A stretch of 64,000 nucleotides of DNA from JAGNRR01 sp965230665 (GTDB lineage Bacteria > Bacteroidota > Bacteroidia > Chitinophagales > Chitinophagaceae), in contig CBDDLM010000004.1 of the NCBI GenBank assembly GCA_965230665.1, forward strand, positions 1,798,001 through 1,862,000. Reading direction: 5' to 3'. Each line of letters opens with the position of its first letter. The first letter of the stretch is position 1. Shown in pieces: positions 1 to 8,912 of this stretch. A program made the translations under genes and the position numbers. The notes under the pieces are model-generated. The model was not told the origin of the DNA. It saw nothing but the letters and a program-made list of their open reading frames with translations, and made no database searches.

Positions 1-1720
1 CAAAAACATAGGGTTGATTATTTATAATACGTAATAACCAGTTATGCTTTCGATCATCTTGGCAGAGTACAGCATTTTCATCGATTTTTTTTAAGCTTCG
101 AAATTTGTAACTGGGAAGAATGCTTTTGGTTTTGAATCGTTTTTCATCAAGGTAGTGGTCTACAATCCATAATCGATTATTGTTATCTATGCCTATTAGT
201 TTATCTTGAATAAAGTCAAAACGTTCGAATCCCAATGTTCCTAAGTGCTTACACGCTACCAAACGATCTTTTAGATATTTGTAGAACATATCAGATGTAT
301 TGACCCATACATTGTTTTTAGAATCTTTAGCGATATCTAAGATTCTTGCCATAGTGGATTCCGAAACAACAGGTATATGCTGGTTGTTTTTGAAATCATA
401 TGTTGAAAGCCATAAGATATACTTCTGATATAAAATATCTCCAACAAGCTCGGCATGGCTAAATCGTTCTGGGGTACCGTTCGAAGCTCTGCCCATCGTT
501 CTGCCTTTAAAGTTATTTGTGCCAAAGATTGTTTTCCGCCCTAGAAAGGATAGTGATACAATAGAATCGTTGTAGGGAAATAAACCAACCAATTTGTCTT
601 TAACATCTTTATACTGGTAAAGAATTTCATCGCTAGTCAGCACGGTTCGCAAGTTGTTACCTTTCATTTCCATAATATCACCATGCGTAGTACTAATAAA
701 CCATCGGTCTCCCTTGTGGATTATATGTTCTACATTTTCAGTGATAATGTTGTCATGTTCTTTTTTCTTTTGTAGGATATAAACCCCATGATTATAGGTT
801 GTTACAACAAGATTTTTTAAATAGTCCGTTCGTATTGAAGTAATGTGTTTTCCTTTAAGGATAAATTTCTTGCTGCCCTTCTTATCTATTTCTAATCCAG
901 TTTTGTATCCCAAAATCTCAAGGTCATCTTTATGGTAGTAGGCATATACTTCTTTAGATCCCAAGTCTTCTTTTATAAACTTTTTTTTGTCCAAGTTGAA
1001 CAATTGATCTTTCAGTTGAATGATCATACTATTATTCATATCTGGGGTGTTTAATATTCTGGTTTTAGTCTCTATCAGCTCCGATGCTATTACAGTTGTA
1101 CGATCCCCTTCCGTTCGCACAACGCTAAGATATTTCACAGGGTTGTTGTGATTACCTGCATAGCGATAGTAGTACTTGATATCTCCCCTTTTATAGATAA
1201 GTCTTCTTACGCCAGGAGGATCTTTTTTTGAATGCTCTGAATATTGTATTTGGGTTATTTCATTATTTTTTACATCAAGGTAATTTTTGGACGCTATAGA
1301 AATGATATGAAAATTAGAATCACTTTGACGAATAAAACAGCATAAGAGACCAAATTCTTTATCTGGGATTAGCCATCTGCATTTTTGTGCGTTGAAGAAT
1401 TCCTCATTCTGAAAGAAGCTTAACTTGCCGTTGAGTGATGCAAACCATATACGCCCCTTTTGATCCTCATAACAATGGAAATTTTCGTTGTCTGCGAGTC
1501 CATCTGCCGTAGTGAATGTTTCAAGATGCAAGCCATTATAACGTGATACCCCCAAATCTGTGCAGAACCACAGAAAGCCGCGAGAGTCTTTAAAAGCTGA
1601 ATATACACGATTACTGGGCAATCCATCCGCCATGGTCAGGTTTTTCAATGTATAACTTTGAGCTCTGCTTGAACTTGTACAAAGTGCTAAAAGAAACGAG
1701 CATATAATAAGCGTACGCAT
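1..1720 (-). CDS. Propeller-type two-component sensor, N-terminal part (gene runs off the left edge)
   Basis: The reading frame from ATG at 1720 starts with a signal peptide of about 21 residues (MRTLIICSFLLALCTSS..RAQ). It continues with the hallmark of two-component-regulator propeller domains: a 'NLTMADGLPSNRVYSAF' segment, 'DSRGFLWFCTDLGVSRYNG', then 'DQKGRIWFASLNGKLS'. I followed the frame in several places, including the last 120 bases, and found no stop, so about 573 codons of sensor domain are present and the gene is cut by the window edge. In this family a periplasmic beta-propeller is followed by a transmembrane helix and a histidine kinase or DNA-binding output; that part is not visible here. 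The ligand is unknown. No regulated partner can be named from the neighbours. Confidence 0.8.
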   Translation of the reverse strand, partial: MRTLIICSFLLALCTSSSRAQSYTLKNLTMADGLPSNRVYSAFKDSRGFLWFCTDLGVSRYNGLHLETFTTADGLADNENFHCYEDQKGRIWFASLNGKLSFFQNEEFFNAQKCRWLIPDKEFGLLCCFIRQSDSNFHIISIASKNYLDVKNNEITQIQYSEHSKKDPPGVRRLIYKRGDIKYYYRYAGNHNNPVKYLSVVRTEGDRTTVIASELIETKTRILNTPDMNNSMIIQLKDQLFNLDKKKFIKEDLGSKEVYAYYHKDDLEILGYKTGLEIDKKGSKKFILKGKHITSIRTDYLKNLVVTTYNHGVYILQKKKEHDNIITENVEHIIHKGDRWFISTTHGDIMEMKGNNLRTVLTSDEILYQYKDVKDKLVGLFPYNDSIVSLSFLGRKTIFGTNNFKGRTMGRASNGTPERFSHAELVGDILYQKYILWLSTYDFKNNQHIPVVSESTMARILDIAKDSKNNVWVNTSDMFYKYLKDRLVACKHLGTLGFERFDFIQDKLIGIDNNNRLWIVDHYLDEKRFKTKSILPSYKFRSLKKIDENAVLCQDDRKHNWLLRIINNQPYVF

Positions 1721-1971
1721 AAGGGTAATAACTAAGTTACCATATGTATGGGATTAAATATATTTATAGCAGCGTTTATCAATTCTCTAAATTGCATGTC
1801 ATAAAAGTAACAAACTGATCCTCTTGCCCCAATGTGCTAAACACTAGTAAGATGTACGCTTGAACTAAAACAAGCGTTCTCAGTATAAGGGTTATTTTTA
1901 TCAAAGTGAATCTTTTTCCAAAGATTGGCATTTAAACAAAAACGAATATACAATCTATTAGTTTCAATTGC

Positions 1972-2811
1972 TTAGCTCGTTCGTAACCTATACTTTTTAA
2001 GGATAAGGAAAACAATCCCAAGTAATAATATTATTGGCCAAATTGATATGAGCGCTATTAGCATATCTGAGCACATGTGCCAGCCTTTAATCATTGAGTT
2101 TGCAAAGGCAATATGAACTGGAGTACGATAATTTTTAACCGCAAGGGAAGTAGTAGATGTATAAAATGGTTTTCCTGACAGGCTGATATCAAACCAAAGG
2201 TATTGGGTTTGATATTCCAAACGCGAGGCAAGTGCCTTGCTCTTAATAGCTTGTATGGTATTGTTGTTATCATAAGAAATATTGGGACGTGTCGTTTTCC
2301 TACTTTGAGCCTTTGTTGCTTTCGAATAAACATCCGTAATCTTTTTTTTCTCCCATAAGGTTTCAGTAATGTCATCATCGCTTATCTTAAGTGATACAAT
2401 TTGAGCATCACCATGAAGGATATAATTTATAAAAGTGTCGGCATGTTTTATAGGTACTTTAATTGATAATTTACTTTCAGGGATCAACCTCTTTATAAGC
2501 ACTGTGCTATCCATGTTTTTTTGATACTGATCTATTTCATAACTCCTATTGTTTATTTCATAATCGTAGACATGTCCCTGCAAAGGATTAAGAAATGATG
2601 TGAGATTCAAAATAGTGGTTTCGATACGTTCAACTTCCATGGCAATACGTGCTTTTTTAATAGTTTTTCGCTTTTCGACATTGTATTCAGTTTCTTCATA
2701 AGACAGTTGTTCTGCGCCTTCTATACCTCCCTCAGATGGTGAATAATGGCATGAGATGGTAAATATTGAAAAAACAAGGCAGGTAATGAGTATAAGATTT
2801 GTACGTTTCAT
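1972..2811 (-). CDS. DUF4349-family lipoprotein
   Basis: This 279-residue protein has a lipoprotein signal (..FSIFTISC, Cys about residue 21), a central domain around residues 48-215, and one C-terminal membrane helix at about 250-270 followed by a basic tail. The pattern of a paired beta/helix region with 'LSIKVPIKHADTFINYIL' and 'DDITETLWEKKKI' fits DUF4349, a family of unknown function found in bacterial envelopes, sometimes beside anti-sigma factors. A lipid anchor at one end and a membrane helix at the other would hold the domain close to a membrane. It stands alone, 251 bp from the sensor gene start and divergent from valS. Family assignment rests on pattern, not on a search. Confidence 0.65.
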   Translation of the reverse strand: MKRTNLILITCLVFSIFTISCHYSPSEGGIEGAEQLSYEETEYNVEKRKTIKKARIAMEVERIETTILNLTSFLNPLQGHVYDYEINNRSYEIDQYQKNMDSTVLIKRLIPESKLSIKVPIKHADTFINYILHGDAQIVSLKISDDDITETLWEKKKITDVYSKATKAQSRKTTRPNISYDNNNTIQAIKSKALASRLEYQTQYLWFDISLSGKPFYTSTTSLAVKNYRTPVHIAFANSMIKGWHMCSDMLIALISIWPIILLLGIVFLILKKYRLRTS

Positions 2812-2932
2812 AATATCATTTTCTTATTAATTCGCAACTGGGGTAACACGTAACCGATTTTATCTGTTAAACAAATTGGAATAAAATCCTAAAGGATACC
2901 AGACAAACTATTCGCTAATCGCCAAAAAAAAA

Positions 2933-2940
2933 TACCTTTG
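2933..2940 (+). promoter_or_regulatory. -7 promoter box TAccTTTG of valS
   Basis: This matches the Bacteroidota -7 consensus TAnnTTTG. A TTCG at 2910-2913 sits 19 bp upstream, near the place expected for the -33 TTG. Only 7 bases separate the box from the valS ATG, so the message should have almost no leader. Confidence 0.6.
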
Positions 2941-2947
2941 CAGGCTC

Positions 2948-5572
2948 ATGAGTTTAGCAAAAAACTATTCACCACAGGAATCGGAAGATAAGTGGTATGA
3001 ACATTGGAACAGGCAAGGGTATTTTAATTCTGCACCAAATGAAGAGGATGCATACACCATCGTTATGCCCCCACCGAATGTAACAGGAATATTACATATG
3101 GGACATGCGTTGAACAATTCCGTTCAAGATGTGCTGATTCGTTTTGCAAAACTTAAAGGAAAAAATACTTGTTGGGTTCCAGGAACAGACCATGCCTCTA
3201 TTGCTACAGAGGCCAAAGTAGTTGCCATGCTTAAAGAGCAAGGGATCGATAAGAATACACTCAGTCGTGAAGAGTTTTTAAAGCATGCTTTTGAATGGAA
3301 AGAAAAGTATGGTGGAATCATATTACAACAACTAAAAAAATTGGGCTGTTCCTTGGATTGGAATCGAGTCAATTTCACGATGGATGATCATTACTCGGAA
3401 GCCGTTATCGATGTTTTCATAGACCTGTATAATAAGGGGAAGATTTACCGTGGCGTAAAAATGATTAATTGGGACCCTTCGGCAAAAACCGCTTTAAGCG
3501 ATGAAGAAGTTGTACACAAGCAAGTGAATAGTAAACTCGTTTACATTAATTACCCATTAGTTGACGCTCCTGATAAGCATATGACCATTGCCACTGTGCG
3601 TCCTGAAACCATCCTTGGTGATGTGGCCATCGCAGTACATCCTGCTGATGAACGTTATAAGGACTTAGTGGGTAAGAAGTGCATGGTGCCTTTGATAAAC
3701 CGCGAAATTCCCATAATTGCAGATGATTATATTGATATAGAATTCGGTACTGGTTGTCTAAAAGTAACACCAGCTCATGATATCAATGATTTTAATATTG
3801 GTCAGAAACATAATCTTGAGGTAATTGATACCTTGAATGAAGATGGAACCATGAGCGAAGCTGCACAGCTCTACATAGGGATGGATCGTTTTGATGTACG
3901 CAAACAAATTGTAGAAGACTTAAAAGAAAAAGGATTTGTTTCGAAAGTTGAGGACTATCAGAATCAGGTCGGGTTTAGTGAACGAACTGATGCCGTTATA
4001 GAACCCCGTTTAAGTATGCAATGGTGGTGTGATATGGAGCAAATGGCTCAGCCTGCCTTAGAGGTTGTTATGAATGATGACATAAAGTTCTATCCTGCCA
4101 AGTTTAAAAATACCTACAAACATTGGATGAGTAATATCAAGGACTGGTGCATTAGTAGACAATTATGGTGGGGGCATCGTATTCCGGCCTATTACGATGG
4201 TGCTGGTAATCATGTAGTTGCGAAAAGCAAAGAGGAAGCTTATGAAATTCTAAAGGAAAAAACACCTTCACTTACGCTGGACAAAGTACATCAAGATGAA
4301 GATGTACTAGATACTTGGTTTTCTTCTTGGCTATGGCCATTGGAGGTATTCAATTGGAACGAAAACAAAGAGCAGAATACAGAATTAGATTACTATTATC
4401 CAACGGCAACTTTGGTTACGGCACCAGAGATTATTTTCTTTTGGGTAGCACGTATGATAATGGCTGGTATGGAATACAAAAAACAAATTCCATTCAAGCA
4501 GGTTTATTTTACTGGAATTGTACGTGATGAGAAAGGTCGTAAAATGAGCAAGCAGCTTGGGAATTCTCCAGATCTATTAAAATTGATTGAAGATCATGGA
4601 GCAGATGCCGTGAGGTTTGGTGTAATGATTGCCTCACCCGCAGGGAATGACCTACTATTTGATGAAAGTGGTATAGAGCAAGGGAGAAACTTTAGTAATA
4701 AAATCTGGAATGCACTTAAACTCATCAATATGTTTGAGGAGAAAGTGGGAACAGGTAATCCTGATAAAGTTGTATTTGCTAATGCATGGTTTGAAAATAA
4801 TCTACAAGCAGTTAAGGCAGATGTAGAAAAAGATCTAGCTCAGTTCAAACTAAGTGAGGCGCTGAAGAAAATTTATTCCTTGATATGGAATGACTATTGC
4901 AGTTGGTACCTTGAATTTATTAAACCTCCTTTTGAAGGAACAATTCAAGAAGAAACCTTAGCACAAGCGAAGTCTTTCTTTGAGGAGTTGCTAAAATTAT
5001 TACATCCCTTTATGCCATTTGTTACGGAAGAGATCTATCATAAACTTAGTGATCGTGCTGATGGTGAGGATGTAATGACAAGCATATTGCCCGATGCCCT
5101 TCCTGCAGATCATAAAATTATTGAACAAGGTGCTTTGCTACAAGCTATTATTTCTCAAATAAGAGACGCACGTGTAAAGAACAAATTAAAGTTTGCAGAG
5201 GATATTGAGATCTACTTTGCTGAAAATAAAAAGGATAAGCTCAAAGCTTTTGAGCAGCTGCTGAAAGGCCAGGTTAATGCCCGTGAAGTACACTACGTTC
5301 ATGAAGATGTAAATGGGATTAATTTCGTTGTAAAAGATATTCAAGGGACCATCACGGCTGATGTAGAAATTGATACAAGTGCTCAACTAGCGCAGTTGAA
5401 AAAAGATCTAGATCAAGCTCAAGGTTTCTTAAATTCGGTAATGAAAAAACTAGGAAATGAACGTTTTGTGCAAAATGCTAAACCTGAGATTGTAGAAGTG
5501 GAACGAAAAAAGAAGGCTGATGCTGAAGAAAAAATTAAGCTTTTAAAGGAAAGTATTAATAGTCTAGGATAA
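2948..5572 (+). CDS. valS: Valine--tRNA ligase
   Basis: ValRS charges tRNA-Val and edits mischarged threonine. The 874-residue protein has the class I HIGH motif as HMGH within PPPNVTGILHMGH (about residues 41-53), the KMSKS-type loop as KMSKQ near residue 533, an editing domain between them (about 190-350), the anticodon-binding helical domain (about 610-760) and the C-terminal ValRS coiled-coil arm (about 810-874, rich in Lys and Glu). Length is normal for bacterial ValRS. The start is the ATG seven bases downstream of a -7 promoter box. It is the first gene of a forward run, but 75 bp and a new promoter-like box separate it from the next gene. Confidence 0.97.
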   Translation: MSLAKNYSPQESEDKWYEHWNRQGYFNSAPNEEDAYTIVMPPPNVTGILHMGHALNNSVQDVLIRFAKLKGKNTCWVPGTDHASIATEAKVVAMLKEQGIDKNTLSREEFLKHAFEWKEKYGGIILQQLKKLGCSLDWNRVNFTMDDHYSEAVIDVFIDLYNKGKIYRGVKMINWDPSAKTALSDEEVVHKQVNSKLVYINYPLVDAPDKHMTIATVRPETILGDVAIAVHPADERYKDLVGKKCMVPLINREIPIIADDYIDIEFGTGCLKVTPAHDINDFNIGQKHNLEVIDTLNEDGTMSEAAQLYIGMDRFDVRKQIVEDLKEKGFVSKVEDYQNQVGFSERTDAVIEPRLSMQWWCDMEQMAQPALEVVMNDDIKFYPAKFKNTYKHWMSNIKDWCISRQLWWGHRIPAYYDGAGNHVVAKSKEEAYEILKEKTPSLTLDKVHQDEDVLDTWFSSWLWPLEVFNWNENKEQNTELDYYYPTATLVTAPEIIFFWVARMIMAGMEYKKQIPFKQVYFTGIVRDEKGRKMSKQLGNSPDLLKLIEDHGADAVRFGVMIASPAGNDLLFDESGIEQGRNFSNKIWNALKLINMFEEKVGTGNPDKVVFANAWFENNLQAVKADVEKDLAQFKLSEALKKIYSLIWNDYCSWYLEFIKPPFEGTIQEETLAQAKSFFEELLKLLHPFMPFVTEEIYHKLSDRADGEDVMTSILPDALPADHKIIEQGALLQAIISQIRDARVKNKLKFAEDIEIYFAENKKDKLKAFEQLLKGQVNAREVHYVHEDVNGINFVVKDIQGTITADVEIDTSAQLAQLKKDLDQAQGFLNSVMKKLGNERFVQNAKPEIVEVERKKKADAEEKIKLLKESINSLG

Positions 5573-5647
5573 GCATCTCTTCTCAAAACATTTGGTAAAA
5601 CCTATTTATTGTATTTCATTTTTCTGTACTTTAGAAGTCTCTAAGTC

Positions 5648-6100
5648 ATGCGAGTTTATATAATAGTCATATTAGCACTTTTAGGTTTTTTATCTTTATC
5701 CGCTTTTACTCCTCAAGAAAAAGCAAAGAAAAAACAGAAGCTGGAGACATTTTTTGCATGTAAACAATCAGGAAACATTATGCTCACAGCAGAACAGTTC
5801 TTGAAATATATGGAGCAACCTTTTTGTGCGAAAGATTCGTTAGATAGCCTTTATGAAATTGTTCGTTTTGATATGATTTATGCAGAAACAGGTTTGTATC
5901 AGGATTCAGCTGGCTTGCCAATTGTACATACGGATTATTCATATGGTACATTTAAGAGTAATACCATCAACTTTAATTGGAAAAAACTTTTTAAGGCGCA
6001 GGCGCACCGAGGTGATACCATTCGCTTTAGTAACATTTTAGCACGAGGTAATGATAGCCTGACCTACCAATGTAGCGATATAGAGCTTGTTTTGCGTTAG
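5648..6100 (+). CDS. Small exported protein of unknown function
   Basis: I do not recognise this family. The 150-residue product starts with a clear signal peptide (residues 1 to about 20, MRVYIIVILALLGFLSLSAF), then a Lys-rich stretch and a soluble domain with one Cys near residue 36 and another at 59. The C-terminal half (..HRGDTIRFSNILARGND..) resembles the beta-sandwich ends of some periplasmic Bacteroidota proteins, including the GldM C-terminal domain, but the similarity is too weak for a call. A TActTTAG box at 5627-5634 may serve as its promoter. It lies between valS and a run of genes that continues to 8476. Confidence 0.6.
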   Translation: MRVYIIVILALLGFLSLSAFTPQEKAKKKQKLETFFACKQSGNIMLTAEQFLKYMEQPFCAKDSLDSLYEIVRFDMIYAETGLYQDSAGLPIVHTDYSYGTFKSNTINFNWKKLFKAQAHRGDTIRFSNILARGNDSLTYQCSDIELVLR

Positions 6101-6118
6101 ATATTCGTATCGGCAGTT

Positions 6119-6126
6119 TACTTTTG
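6119..6126 (+). promoter_or_regulatory. -7 promoter box TActTTTG before the membrane-protein gene
   Basis: The box is a full match to TAnnTTTG and ends 9 bases before ATG 6136. A TTG at 6124, in frame with the gene, lies inside this box, so it is promoter rather than start codon. Confidence 0.55.
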
Positions 6127-6135
6127 CCGTTCAAT

Positions 6136-6747
6136 ATGAAGTCATTCTCTAAGTTTATTAGTGTTCTTTTTCATCCAATTTTTCTTACGACTATGTGTAT
6201 GGCGTACATATTATTTGTAAGTACAAATCCAATATTCAATATTCCTAAAGGCAATGAATTACAATGGTTTTTGATCACCGCCTATAGTACACTATTCATG
6301 CCATTAGTAGTCGTTTTTTTATTGTGGCGATTAAAGTTTATACAATCATTGGAGATGAAGACAACGAAAGAGCGTTATATCCCATTAATAGCTTGTATGA
6401 GCTTTTACTTTTGGGTATTTTGGATCTTTCATCTCAATTTGGGGGCTTCCGCATGGATTAAAATATTTTTACTGGCCAGTTTTATAAGTATGGTCTTTAG
6501 TTTCCTGATTACAATCTTTAATAAGATCAGCCTGCATTTAGCGGCAATATCTACTGTATTCGTATATGCACTCCTGTTAAATATCAGTACTGGTTTTCAA
6601 GATATTGGTTTGCTTATTTTTGCTGGTATTGTACTTGGTCTCGTATTTTTCTCAAGAAAGAATCTAAATGCACATACGAACCAACAATTGACCTTAGGTG
6701 TTATATTAGGCTCCCTAGCCTCAGTTATTGCATTTTTTATTTTCTAA
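6136..6747 (+). CDS. Multi-pass inner-membrane protein, PAP2-like family without obvious catalytic residues
   Basis: The 203-residue product is almost wholly hydrophobic with five or six membrane segments. Its pattern (HPIF near the start, 'KTTKERYIPLIA' in a loop near residue 80, 'NKISLHLAAIS' near 135) recalls the short PAP2-like membrane proteins of Bacteroidota. In those the loop and the 'KIS.H' segment stand where PAP2 phosphatases carry catalytic residues, but the full KX6RP / PSGH / SRX5H set is not present here, so enzymatic activity is doubtful. The start at ATG 6136 is preferred over the in-frame TTG 6124, which is part of the promoter box. Only 18 bp separate it from comB. Confidence 0.55.
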   Translation: MKSFSKFISVLFHPIFLTTMCMAYILFVSTNPIFNIPKGNELQWFLITAYSTLFMPLVVVFLLWRLKFIQSLEMKTTKERYIPLIACMSFYFWVFWIFHLNLGASAWIKIFLLASFISMVFSFLITIFNKISLHLAAISTVFVYALLLNISTGFQDIGLLIFAGIVLGLVFFSRKNLNAHTNQQLTLGVILGSLASVIAFFIF

Positions 6748-6765
6748 ATACAATTATTACGAAGT

Positions 6766-7485
6766 ATGAAAAAAATTGATGTTAGTTGTTGTTTTTCGCC
6801 AGCCCTATTACCGCTTTTCGACTTTTCGGAAAGACTTGTTGTAATTATTGATATTTTTAGGGCTACATCAACAATCGCTGCGGCTATGGATAATGGTGCT
6901 AAGGAGATTATACCAGTAGATAATATCGAAGAGTGTATCCGATTAGGTCAGGAAATTCCAAATAGTATAACGGCAGGAGAACGAAATGGGAAAGTTGTAG
7001 CAGGTTTACAATATGGAAATTCACCCTCTGCATATCCTGGAGATTTCGTAAATGGAAAAACCTTGGTACTGACCACCACCAACGGTACACGTCTGCTTCA
7101 TAAAGTTAAAGGCGCACCAGAAATTCTTTCAGGTGCTTTTCTTAATCTATCTGCTACGGTAGATTACATTAAATCTCAAGAAAGAGATGTTCTGCTGGCT
7201 TGCGCATCTTGGAAAGATCGATTTAATCTTGAGGACACGCTTTTCGCAGGTGCAGTTTTTAAAGGATTGGGTGATCATGTTCATACCAATTGTGACTCTA
7301 TGATTGGGGCGCATGAATTGTACAAGAACGCTGAAAGTGACTTATTTGGATTTCTAAAACAGGGGTCTCATTTTTATAGACTCGCTAAGTATGGTTTAGA
7401 GAGTGATTTGCGCTATTGTTGTCAAATCGATCTGCATAATAACTTAATTCGTTACGATGGTCGTTCTTTAATCATTCCTTCTTAG
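6766..7485 (+). CDS. comB: 2-phosphosulfolactate phosphatase family protein (ComB)
   Basis: ComB hydrolyses 2-phospho-3-sulfolactate, a step of coenzyme M synthesis in archaea. In bacteria the same fold is widespread and thought to make sulfolactate or act on a related phosphate. The 239 residues show the family signature: 'VVIIDIFRATSTIAAAMDNGA' near residues 25-45, 'GERNGK' near 72, and 'TLVLTTTNGTRLL' near 104. Length is typical. The stop is one base before the next start (GSCFA protein), so the two genes are almost surely cotranscribed and may be translationally coupled. The physiological substrate in this organism cannot be told from the sequence. Confidence 0.88.
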   Translation: MKKIDVSCCFSPALLPLFDFSERLVVIIDIFRATSTIAAAMDNGAKEIIPVDNIEECIRLGQEIPNSITAGERNGKVVAGLQYGNSPSAYPGDFVNGKTLVLTTTNGTRLLHKVKGAPEILSGAFLNLSATVDYIKSQERDVLLACASWKDRFNLEDTLFAGAVFKGLGDHVHTNCDSMIGAHELYKNAESDLFGFLKQGSHFYRLAKYGLESDLRYCCQIDLHNNLIRYDGRSLIIPS

Positions 7486-7486
7486 T

Positions 7487-8476
7487 ATGAAATTGCTATT
7501 ATCGAACCCCAATTTTAAGGCTAGTTTTAAACTAGAACATCAACATCAGCTTTTCTTTATAGGATCTTGTTTTGCCGAGAGTATTTCACGGTATTTCGTG
7601 GAACGTAAGTTTCGAACACAACAGAACCCCTGTGGTATTCTCTATAACGCAGTAAGTATTTCTAATAGTATACAGCACATTATTCAACAAAAAACATATG
7701 AGCGTTCAACTTTTTATGAGCATGAGGGCCTCTTCAGTTCCTGGGATCATCATTCCAGTTTTTCTGAACCTGATTGGGAAGTTTTAAAGGAAAAACTCGA
7801 AGCACTCAATAAAATACAGCATGCCTACTTAAAACAAACGGACATCGCGTTCATCACTTTGGGTACAGCTTGGGTTTATTGGCATAAGGAGTTAGAAAAA
7901 ATTGTAGCAAATAATTTGAAGGCTCCATCTCATTTTTTTGAAAAACGTTTATTGGGGATTGATGAAATATATTCTTCTCTGAAAGAAGTCGTCACAAATT
8001 TAAAAGCACTGAACAAAAATGTGCGAATTGTGTTCACCGTAAGCCCTGTTAGACACTCTAAGGAGGGACTTGTAGAGAACAATAGAAGTAAAGCTCGCTT
8101 AATTGAGGCGATTCATGAGATTTCTCAGGAAGAGAGCACGGTCTACTTTCCATCTTATGAGATTGTTATGGATGTATTACGTGATTATCGCTTTTTTGAG
8201 AAGGATCTAGTACATCCAACCCAACAGGCAACGGATTATGTCTGGAGCTTTTTATCAGAGAACTTTATTAATCCTGAAGCATTACCGCTCCTTGAAGAAA
8301 TTTATAAGATTCGATTAGCAACTCAACATAGACTAAAAAATAAGGAAAGTATATCTGCTCAAGCTTTTATCAAAACACAATTGGATAAAATCAATCATCT
8401 TGAAGCTCTTCATCCTCATCTAGATATGAATAAGGAGCGAACATATTTTGAAAAATTATACTCTCTCAAAACGTAA
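7487..8476 (+). CDS. GSCFA-domain protein (SGNH-hydrolase-like)
   Basis: The 329-residue protein carries the motif that names the family, GSCFAE, at residues 26-31. Next comes 'NPCGILYNA', and a later block 'KDLVHPTQQATDYVW' (about 240) holds a candidate catalytic His. The fold is expected to be SGNH/GDSL-like, with Ser of GSCFA as a likely nucleophile; the substrate is unknown. There is no signal peptide, so it should be cytoplasmic. It starts one base after comB ends. Its last 21 bases overlap, tail to tail, the DUF4783 gene on the other strand. Confidence 0.85.
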   Translation: MKLLLSNPNFKASFKLEHQHQLFFIGSCFAESISRYFVERKFRTQQNPCGILYNAVSISNSIQHIIQQKTYERSTFYEHEGLFSSWDHHSSFSEPDWEVLKEKLEALNKIQHAYLKQTDIAFITLGTAWVYWHKELEKIVANNLKAPSHFFEKRLLGIDEIYSSLKEVVTNLKALNKNVRIVFTVSPVRHSKEGLVENNRSKARLIEAIHEISQEESTVYFPSYEIVMDVLRDYRFFEKDLVHPTQQATDYVWSFLSENFINPEALPLLEEIYKIRLATQHRLKNKESISAQAFIKTQLDKINHLEALHPHLDMNKERTYFEKLYSLKT

Positions 8477-8851
8477 CTCTTTCAGTGCGTACTTTTTTCC
8501 TTTAGGAAGAAAAAACATATATACGCGATAGTCGGCAGCATTAGTGTATAAGATGCCAATTGCGTATAGTGTATTATTCGTGATACTTTTTCCTCTATGT
8601 TGCAAAACGAAATCCTTGGCCATACTTTTAGCAAAGAATTTTTTTAGAATTACACCTGCCTCAGCCTTACTATATGTAATTGCTTTATCCTCAGAGAAAG
8701 TAATGTCGATTGTTTTGTCAAAAACCTGAGAAATTGATTTTACATCACCTTTAGATAGCCCTTTCTCAACCGAGCTGATGTATTTATCACCTTTTGCATT
8801 GGTACTCAACGCACAAAACATCAGCAAGACCATAATAAGTAACTTTTCCAA
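8456..8851 (-). CDS. DUF4783-family exported protein (NTF2-like)
   Basis: This 131-residue protein has a signal peptide (residues 1-19, ending CALSTNAKG). The single small domain follows the DUF4783 pattern: 'SSVEKGLSKGDVKSISQVFDKTIDITF' at the start and 'YRVYMFFLPKGKKYALKELRFERV' at the end. The fold is probably an NTF2-like cone, known only as an uncharacterised periplasmic family of Bacteroidota. It converges on the GSCFA gene with a 21-bp overlap of coding ends and is divergent from gpmI with a 61-bp gap. Confidence 0.75.
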   Translation of the reverse strand: MEKLLIMVLLMFCALSTNAKGDKYISSVEKGLSKGDVKSISQVFDKTIDITFSEDKAITYSKAEAGVILKKFFAKSMAKDFVLQHRGKSITNNTLYAIGILYTNAADYRVYMFFLPKGKKYALKELRFERV

Positions 8852-8896
8852 AATAAACTAAAGGGACTTCTTTCAAAAGTAATAACATTTAGGCGC

Positions 8897-8904
8897 TAAT
8901 TTTG
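8897..8904 (+). promoter_or_regulatory. -7 promoter box TAatTTTG of gpmI
   Basis: A full TAnnTTTG match followed by C, ending 8 bases before the gpmI ATG. The leader is therefore only a few bases long. Confidence 0.55.
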
Positions 8905-8912
8905 CATATTCT

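Noticed and set aside
6124..6135. TTG start four codons upstream in the PAP2-like membrane protein gene
   Set aside because: The TTG is the end of the TActTTTG promoter box; ATG 6136 follows at the usual distance.
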